From positions 1 to 20,210 of the forward strand of contig CALPRR020000022.1 of NCBI GenBank assembly GCA_943326025.2: a DNA stretch of 20,210 bases, written 5' to 3'. Made by a program: the position numbers and the translations under genes. The notes beneath the pieces were generated by a model. It saw only the letters and a list, made by a program, of their open reading frames with translations. It was not told the origin of the DNA and searched no databases. This document shows positions 14,590-20,210 of this stretch, piece by piece (the stretch's first letter is position 1; the number at the start of each line of letters is the position of its first letter). Source of the DNA: Candidatus Kuenenia stuttgartensis. Its GTDB lineage: Bacteria > Bacteroidota > Bacteroidia > Flavobacteriales_D > Crocinitomicaceae.

Positions 14590-16752
14590 ATGATCTTTTC
14601 AAAGTTTAAATATGACTTTCCTGCAAGTATAGTTGTTTTTCTAGTTGCCTTACCTCTTTGTCTAGGAGTTGCATTGGCAAGCGGTGCACCAATGTTATCA
14701 GGTATCATCTCAGGAGTTATTGGTGGTATTGTTGTTGGTTTTTTAAGTCGATCCAATGTAAGCGTTAGTGGACCTGCAGCAGGTTTGACAGCGATCGTAT
14801 TATCTGCGATTGCGCAATTAGGAAGTTTCGATGTGTTTTTGATGGCGCTTGTTTTAGCAGGTGTTTTTCAAATTTTAGGAGGTTATGCAAAAGCAGGTTT
14901 TATTGCGAATTATATTCCATCAAATGTAATTAAAGGTTTGTTAGCTTCAATTGGAATAATATTGATTTTAAAGCAAATCCCACATGCATTTGGTTATGAC
15001 GATGTTCCGGAAGAAGATTTTGCTTTTTTACAATCAGATGATGAGAATACGTTTTCTGAATTATTCAATATTTTAAATCACTTTTCTTATGGTGCAATAG
15101 TTATTTCATTTGTTTCCATAATGATTTTAATTTTTTGGGATAAAATTAAAATAAAACATCTTAATGCAATTCCTTCTTCTTTAATTGTTGTTATAGTTGG
15201 TATCTTGTTAAATACTATTTTTCATCACTTTTTACCATTTTTATTTATTCATCAGAAACATTTAGTAGATATTCCTAAAATTGATAACTTTCAATCAATT
15301 TTTTCTTTTCCAAGTTTCAAATCAATTGCAAATAAAGATGTATGGATTGTTGGTGGGACTATTGCTGCAATTGCATCACTTGAAACGTTGTTGAACTTGG
15401 AAGCAGTAGAGAATATTGATCCTCATAAAAGAAAAGCCTCTCCTAATAGAGAGTTGTTAGCTCAAGGGGTAGGGAATGTAGTTTCTGGATTAATTGGTGG
15501 GATTCCTATCACTTCAGTGATTGTAAGAAGTTCCGTAAATATAAATGCTGGAGGACAGACGAAAATGTCTACAATTTATCATGGTGTGTTATTATTATTA
15601 AGCATTTTATTAATTAGTCCTTTATTAAATTTAATTCCACTTGCTTCACTAGCAGCTATTCTTATCTTAACAGGTTATAAATTAGCTAAAATTTCATTGT
15701 TTATTGAGAAATTTAAAAAAGGATGGAATCAATTTATTCCTTTTGTTGTTACAGTGATAGCTATTTTATTTACTGATTTGTTAGTTGGTATTTTAATCGG
15801 TTTAAGTGTAAGTATCATCTTTTTATTGAAAAGTAATTACAAAAATCCGTTTAAAATTAAACGTGAAAAAGTAAATGTGAAAGAAACAATTACAATTGAA
15901 TTACCAAACCAAGTTTCTTTTTTAAATAAAGCATCTATTAAAAATACACTGTGGAACTTGCCTAAAAATTCAAATGTTATTTTGGATGCAAAATTTAGTG
16001 ATTATATAGACACGGATATTCTTGAGTTAATTGATGTTTTTAAGAATACAATCGCAATTGAAAAGTCAATCAATTTAAATATTTTAGGGTTAAAAAGAAG
16101 TCATCAAATAGAAGATCAAATTCAATTTGTGAATGTTATTGATAAAGATGAACAAGAGAAATTATTACCATCAGAAATCTTAGATATTTTAAAGTCTGGA
16201 AACGATCGCTTTGTTAAAGGAGAAATAACTGAGAAATATTTTAGTCAACAAATTAATGCAACTTCAGTTGGGCAAAATCCAATTGCTGTAGTTATTTCAT
16301 GTATAGATTCTAGAACAAGTCCAGAACTAATTTTTGATTTAGGTATTGGTGATATAATCTCTATTAGAATTGCGGGTAATATCATAAACCAAGAAATTAT
16401 CGAAAGCATAGAGTTTGCTTGTCAAAAAATCGGAACAAAATTAATTGTCGTATTAGGGCATTCTAATTGTGGCGCAGTTACTTATGCTATTAAATCAAGT
16501 CAGGAAGGTAAGTATACATCTTTAACATCAAAAATAGAACGTTCAATAAAAGCTTGTAATTGTAATGAGCAAACATTTCAAAATGATTCAAAAATGTTAG
16601 ACCGGGTAATTAAGGCCAATACAAATAATTCATTAACAGAAATTTTACTAGGAAGTCTTTTTGTAAAAGATGAAATAAGTTCTAAGAAAATAAGTATTGT
16701 GTCTGCATTTTATGACACTTCGAATGGTATTGTGACTTTTGAAGAGTTTTAA
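14590..16752 (+). CDS. SulP-family anion transporter fused to a beta-carbonic anhydrase
   Basis: This 720-residue fusion has three parts. Residues 1-415 form a SulP transporter with about ten or more membrane segments, with ALPLCLGVALASGAP (19-33) in the first helices, SVSGPAAGLTAIV (58-70) and ETLLNLEAVEN plus NRELLAQGVGN (265-296). Residues about 425-520 look like a degenerate STAS-type cytoplasmic domain. Residues about 525-720 form a beta-carbonic anhydrase with the zinc ligands C571, H624 and C627, and the D573-R575 dyad, in SCIDSRTSP and GHSNCGAV; all active-site residues are present. Such fusions are known and suggest that bicarbonate, or carbonate, is carried while the enzyme interconverts it with CO2 at the inner face of the membrane. 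Sulfate cannot be excluded as substrate. The gene follows the tRNA terminator and has its own -7 box. A lipoprotein gene follows after 60 bases. Confidence 0.93.
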   Translation: MIFSKFKYDFPASIVVFLVALPLCLGVALASGAPMLSGIISGVIGGIVVGFLSRSNVSVSGPAAGLTAIVLSAIAQLGSFDVFLMALVLAGVFQILGGYAKAGFIANYIPSNVIKGLLASIGIILILKQIPHAFGYDDVPEEDFAFLQSDDENTFSELFNILNHFSYGAIVISFVSIMILIFWDKIKIKHLNAIPSSLIVVIVGILLNTIFHHFLPFLFIHQKHLVDIPKIDNFQSIFSFPSFKSIANKDVWIVGGTIAAIASLETLLNLEAVENIDPHKRKASPNRELLAQGVGNVVSGLIGGIPITSVIVRSSVNINAGGQTKMSTIYHGVLLLLSILLISPLLNLIPLASLAAILILTGYKLAKISLFIEKFKKGWNQFIPFVVTVIAILFTDLLVGILIGLSVSIIFLLKSNYKNPFKIKREKVNVKETITIELPNQVSFLNKASIKNTLWNLPKNSNVILDAKFSDYIDTDILELIDVFKNTIAIEKSINLNILGLKRSHQIEDQIQFVNVIDKDEQEKLLPSEILDILKSGNDRFVKGEITEKYFSQQINATSVGQNPIAVVISCIDSRTSPELIFDLGIGDIISIRIAGNIINQEIIESIEFACQKIGTKLIVVLGHSNCGAVTYAIKSSQEGKYTSLTSKIERSIKACNCNEQTFQNDSKMLDRVIKANTNNSLTEILLGSLFVKDEISSKKISIVSAFYDTSNGIVTFEEF

Positions 16753-16812
16753 TTATTCAATTTTTTTATTTCGTAAAATATATCTATTTTCAACCTTTAT
16801 TATTTACTGAAA

Positions 16813-17250
16813 ATGAAAAATATACTTGCTTTATTTGTTCTGCTGCTGTTTTTTACTTCTTGTGAAGAAAAAAAAGGAGTAGATTGTGGTCCTTGTGGTT
16901 TAAATATGAATCGTATTGAAACTCCTGATTCTCCTGTTGAAGCAGTTCAAATGAGTTCTATTAAAGATACTTCAACAACTGGAGATGCTGAATTTCTTGA
17001 GAATAAAGAAAAAATTGAAAAAAAATATGGGGAGCAATGGGATTTCTGTCATTGTGTGATAGTAAATGATTCACTTAATAAACAAATTAAAGCAGGTAAA
17101 ATTGATGATAATCTTATGGAAAGAATGGAGGTTGTTGATCAACATTGTAAAGCTTTTTTAGTGATGGATGATAGTAAAACTCCAGACGAAAGAGAGGCCC
17201 ATGAGAAAAAAATTAAAAAATGTTTAAAATCTGCAGGCATTAAATATTAA
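16813..17250 (+). CDS. Small Cys-rich lipoprotein of unknown function
   Basis: This 145-residue protein has a lipoprotein signal peptide: hydrophobic ILALFVLLLFF, lipobox FTSC, lipidated Cys17. Mature Cys residues occur at 25 and 28 (CGPC), 79 and 81 (WDFCHCV), 112 (DQHCKAF) and 137 (KKCLK). The second half follows a pattern I have seen in small flavobacterial hypothetical proteins: F-C-x-C-V, a charged helix ending in R-x-E-x-x-D-x-x-CK, then PDER-x-x-H and KCL. The Cys pattern suggests disulfides or metal binding; CGPC also resembles a thioredoxin-type motif, but no thioredoxin fold is visible. It lies 60 bases after the SulP-carbonic anhydrase gene without an obvious promoter or terminator between them. 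A shared transcript is possible. Its function is unknown. Confidence 0.8.
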   Translation: MKNILALFVLLLFFTSCEEKKGVDCGPCGLNMNRIETPDSPVEAVQMSSIKDTSTTGDAEFLENKEKIEKKYGEQWDFCHCVIVNDSLNKQIKAGKIDDNLMERMEVVDQHCKAFLVMDDSKTPDEREAHEKKIKKCLKSAGIKY

Positions 17251-17294
17251 TTATCCATAATCATTGAATTCTGATTTTTACTGCTAAGTTGATT

Positions 17295-19415
17295 ATGAAG
17301 AAAAAATTAGTTTTTTTAATTATTTTGCAATTTTATGCAAATCTGCTTTTGAGTCAATATGATACACTTCATGTTATTCCTCCAGTTGCAATTTCTTATT
17401 TAAATAAAAAAACAGAATTAGTTATTTCGACCAATTCAACTTCTATTGTTACTGTTAATATTTTTAAAAGTAATGGTCAATTTCTATTTGATACATTGGT
17501 TGTTAAAGATTTTCCTGTCAGACATATTATTGAGAATACTGTCCCTGGTGTTGAGCAATTAACTAATAATTCTATTTTACAAGGTGAAGGATTGATTATA
17601 CATTCTGACAAAGAAATTGCTGTGAATTTAAGAAATATAGCAAATGATTTGTTTCTAGGTTCAATGAATGGTAATTATTCATTAACTAGTAAAGGCCAAA
17701 AAGGATTAGGTTCAAATTTCAGAATGATAGGTTATCGTTCAACAAATCTTGTTTATGGAATAATGGCCTTGGAGAATGGAACTGTAATCAACGTTGCAAA
17801 CACTGCAAATCAGCAAATTAATTTGAATGCGGGTGAATCTATTTTGATTAATTCAATTGGTTTAGGAAATATTATAGGAACACCTATAACTTCTAATAAG
17901 AATATTTGTGTTTCATCTAGTGCTAATTTCGAAGCTCCTGGTGGATGTGGTGACCCTATAGCTGATCAATTAATTCCTGATGATCTAGCAGGACTTGATT
18001 ACTTAATTGTAAAAGGTGCTGGAAGTTTAACTTTAGAACAATCAACAATCGTAGCAACACAAGATAGTACTTATTTCTCAATTAATGGAGGTGCTAATGC
18101 TTTGTTAATTCATGCTGGAGATTTTATAACGATTTCGAATGGTGTAAACACATTTGATTATAAATATATTCTTGCTGATAAGCCAATTCTAGTTGCACAA
18201 GGTTCTGGTATTAGTTGTGAAGCTGGACAAACAATATTACCACCATTAAGTTGTACTGGTTCGAAAATTATTCAAACAAAAGATTTTTTAGGGTTGACTT
18301 ATGATGCATATGTGATTAGTCACCCTATAAGTATTCCAACTTTAAATGGAGTTCCACTTACAAACCCTATTGTAGTAAATTCTGATTGGAACCTTTATAG
18401 ATTTGATGAAACGAAAGTATTAAATGGAGCAGATATATTGTTAGAATCGACTTCTTATATGCATTGTGGTATTTTGCAAAGCGGAAATGGTTTTTCAATG
18501 TTTGCATATTTTTCTGGTTTTCAAAAGAATAATTCAGTTGATATAAAAGTTGTAACATCTACAGGAACAAATTCATTGATTGAGGGATGTGAAAATGCTC
18601 AAATTATTATTTCAAGAGAAGATGCTTCGGCAGACGAAATTATATCTATTTCAACATTAGGTACAGCTGAAAACGGAGTAGATTTTGAAAATATTCCGAT
18701 AAAGGATACATTGATTCGAAATCAATATTCTGATACAATTTCTATTAATACTATTTTTAATCATTCAATTGAGGGTAATGAAACGTTACATTTAGTTATA
18801 CAATATATTGATCATTGTACAGGAATACCTTATACTTTAGATACCTCTATTTTTTTGCTTGATTACTTTCCAATGATGACTTCAACGATTGATTCCTTAA
18901 ATGTATGTGATGAAACGGATACTGAATTTAGTTTATCTTCTTTAATTACAAAAGGAAAACCACCATATTCATACTCATGGTTAAATGGATTAGGTTCTAA
19001 CGATACAATAGTTCTTTTTACAAGTAACTTAATACCTAATTTGAATGTATATACATTGAATGCTTTTGATAATTGTAACAAATCAATTTCAGTTACTTTC
19101 AGTGTGTATGATCAATGTCCAATAACTGTCCCAAATGTTATCACTGCTAATAATGATAATGTAAACGATTACTTTTTGATTAAAAATATAGAAGATTATG
19201 ATCAAGTTAAAGTACTTTTCTTAAATCGTTGGGGTAATATTGTTTATGAAAACGAATATTACGACAATACCTTTAATGGGGAAAATAATAATTTAAAAGA
19301 GTTACCGAGTGGTGTGTATTATTACAAAATTGAAGTTAAAAGTTCGAAATACGAATATTCTAATTCTGTCTTAGGCCAAAATATAATTACTGGATTTTTT
19401 ACCATTATCGATTAA
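17295..19415 (+). CDS. T9SS type-B sorted surface protein with IgGFc-binding-like region
   Basis: This 706-residue exported protein has four parts. The signal peptide spans about residues 1-20 (KKLVFLIILQFYANLLLSQ). A long region to about residue 420 resembles the IgGFc-binding N-terminal family, with DPIADQLIPDDLAGLDYLIV and LADKPILVAQGSG. Residues about 430-530 look Calx-beta-like (SLIEGCENAQ, GTAENGVDFENIP, SIEGNETLHLVI). The last 95 residues are the gliding-motility-associated (CHU_C) T9SS type-B sorting domain: PNVITANNDNVNDYF, LNRWGNIVYEN, LPSGVYYYKIEV. The protein is therefore expected to leave the cell by the type IX system. ATG 17295 is preferred over TTG 17289 because it directly begins MKKK before the hydrophobic core. 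No PorP/SprF-like partner gene follows, though type-B substrates often have one. The ligand is unknown; immunoglobulin binding should not be assumed from the family name. Confidence 0.88.
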   Translation: MKKKLVFLIILQFYANLLLSQYDTLHVIPPVAISYLNKKTELVISTNSTSIVTVNIFKSNGQFLFDTLVVKDFPVRHIIENTVPGVEQLTNNSILQGEGLIIHSDKEIAVNLRNIANDLFLGSMNGNYSLTSKGQKGLGSNFRMIGYRSTNLVYGIMALENGTVINVANTANQQINLNAGESILINSIGLGNIIGTPITSNKNICVSSSANFEAPGGCGDPIADQLIPDDLAGLDYLIVKGAGSLTLEQSTIVATQDSTYFSINGGANALLIHAGDFITISNGVNTFDYKYILADKPILVAQGSGISCEAGQTILPPLSCTGSKIIQTKDFLGLTYDAYVISHPISIPTLNGVPLTNPIVVNSDWNLYRFDETKVLNGADILLESTSYMHCGILQSGNGFSMFAYFSGFQKNNSVDIKVVTSTGTNSLIEGCENAQIIISREDASADEIISISTLGTAENGVDFENIPIKDTLIRNQYSDTISINTIFNHSIEGNETLHLVIQYIDHCTGIPYTLDTSIFLLDYFPMMTSTIDSLNVCDETDTEFSLSSLITKGKPPYSYSWLNGLGSNDTIVLFTSNLIPNLNVYTLNAFDNCNKSISVTFSVYDQCPITVPNVITANNDNVNDYFLIKNIEDYDQVKVLFLNRWGNIVYENEYYDNTFNGENNNLKELPSGVYYYKIEVKSSKYEYSNSVLGQNIITGFFTIID

Positions 19416-19471
19416 TTTTTGTATTTAATCATTTAACATTATTATTTTCATACGATTAATTAGGTATTTAA
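19409..19471 (+). repeat. Imperfect direct repeat around the T9SS gene stop codon
   Basis: CGATTAATT followed by GTATTTAA occurs at 19409-19428 and, with one base less between the parts, at 19453-19471. The first copy includes the TAA stop at 19413-19415. The copies start 44 bases apart. This may be a small local duplication; low complexity makes chance possible. Confidence 0.35.
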
Positions 19472-19481
19472 CTAAAGCTTG

Positions 19482-19503
19482 ATGTATAATATTAATAATA
19501 CAT
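19482..19503. repeat. Short inverted repeat before the TauE/SafE gene
   Basis: ATGTAT (19482-19487) and ATACAT (19498-19503) flank a ten-base A/T centre and end nine bases before the ATG at 19513. It could be an operator or a weak hairpin in the leader. No TAnnTTTG box is seen in this 97-base gap. Confidence 0.3.
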
Positions 19504-19512
19504 GTGTAATAA

Positions 19513-20210
19513 ATGATTGAACATCTTTTTTTGTTTATTGCTTTAGCCTTAATAGCTGAAATAATTGGAACAGTTGGAGGATTTGGTTCTTCACTTTTTT
19601 TTATTCCAATTGCTAGTTATTTTTTAGATTTTCATTCGGTTTTAGGTATTACTGCGGTTTACCATGTGATGAGTAATTTAACCAAAATAGCTCTCTTTAG
19701 ACAAGGCGTCGATAAAAAAGTGATTTTTTGGATAGGAATTCCCTCTGTTATTTTTGTAATAATTGGCGCCTATTTAAGTTCTTATTTTCAAGCAAAATGG
19801 CTGGAATTGTTTTTAGCTATTTTCTTAATTGTGCTTAGTATCGTTTTATTTGTTTATTCGAATATTAAGTTAAAACCTAACTTTGTCAATTCTTTTTCAG
19901 GGGGTGTTTTATCAGGTTTTCTTGCTGGTGTGATTGGAACTGGAGGAGCGATTAGAGGTATAGTACTGGCTTCTTTTGATTTATCACCTTCAGCATTTAT
20001 CGCAACCTCTTCAATTATTGATTTATCCATTGATTTGAGTAGAAGTGTTGTTTATTTTTTCAACGGTTTTGTTCATCCACATGATCTTTATCTTCTTCCA
20101 ATATTAGCAGTTGTAAGTATCGTTGGGACTTTTTTAGGAAAGAAAATTGTTTTAAAACTTTCTAATGATCAATTTAAAAAAGGAGTGCTTATACTTGTAT
20201 TTATTACTGG
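19513..20210 (+). CDS. TauE/SafE-family membrane permease, C-terminus beyond the window
   Basis: My translation gives 232 residues, open at the right edge. It is very hydrophobic, with about seven or eight membrane segments. Two homologous halves carry the Gly-rich motifs typical of this family: GTVGGFGSSLFFIP near residues 19-32 and GVIGTGGAIRG near 139-149. The family exports sulfite, sulfoacetate or related organic anions from the cytoplasm, and many members have no known substrate. Compared with common lengths of 240-270, only the last few to some tens of residues should be missing. The start ATG is preceded by an A-rich leader. It lies 97 bases after the T9SS gene in the same direction, and a functional link with that gene is not evident. 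Confidence 0.9.
   Translation, partial: MIEHLFLFIALALIAEIIGTVGGFGSSLFFIPIASYFLDFHSVLGITAVYHVMSNLTKIALFRQGVDKKVIFWIGIPSVIFVIIGAYLSSYFQAKWLELFLAIFLIVLSIVLFVYSNIKLKPNFVNSFSGGVLSGFLAGVIGTGGAIRGIVLASFDLSPSAFIATSSIIDLSIDLSRSVVYFFNGFVHPHDLYLLPILAVVSIVGTFLGKKIVLKLSNDQFKKGVLILVFIT

Noticed and set aside
17289..17294. TTG start six bases before the ATG of the T9SS protein
   Set aside because: It adds only two residues before a normal MKKK signal-peptide start, and ATG is the simpler choice.
1..20210. CRISPR array, insertion sequence, prophage, toxin-antitoxin or defence system
   Set aside because: I saw no spaced identical repeats, transposase or integrase motifs, terminal repeats or recognised defence domains; the six PAS units are diverged protein repeats, not DNA repeats.

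Overview
The window is AT-rich chromosomal DNA that looks flavobacterial (phylum Bacteroidota). Four things point there. One protein has a type IX secretion (T9SS) type-B C-terminal domain. One is a GWxTD-domain protein. The promoters follow the Bacteroidota pattern TTG-N19-TAnnTTTG, best seen before the tRNA gene. The genes lack clear Shine-Dalgarno sequences and start behind A-rich leaders. I see no phage, insertion sequence, CRISPR array or toxin-antitoxin pair, and no gap between genes exceeds 300 bases.

Layout. Bases 1-3054 (minus strand) hold a single-domain response regulator followed by a six-PAS sensor histidine kinase that runs off the left edge. Bases 3272-7808 are an RNA-modification and folate block: mnmD-like on the plus strand, converging on an overlapping minus-strand operon pabB-tilS-rsmF. 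The two transcription units meet in an imperfect inverted repeat that contains the mnmD stop codon and also encodes the last ten residues of the RsmF-like protein.

Bases 7990-14160 are an envelope block. A membrane-anchored acyltransferase is directly followed by a large GT-C-like membrane protein on the plus strand. These converge, with a 32-base overlap, on a family 2 glycosyltransferase and an exported GWxTD protein on the minus strand. At 14371-14530 sits a compact tRNA-Ser(UGA) unit with its own promoter and a strong intrinsic terminator.

Bases 14590-20210 (plus strand) hold a SulP transporter fused to a beta-carbonic anhydrase, a small Cys-rich lipoprotein of unknown function, a T9SS-exported surface protein with an IgGFc-binding-like region, and a TauE/SafE permease cut by the right edge.

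Most of the window is ordinary core genome. The points most worth a second look are the repeat that doubles as coding sequence and candidate terminator, the SulP-carbonic anhydrase fusion, the unassigned GT-C-like protein coupled to an acyltransferase, the nearly leaderless tRNA gene, and the Cys-patterned lipoprotein. I found no convincing new defence or mobile system.
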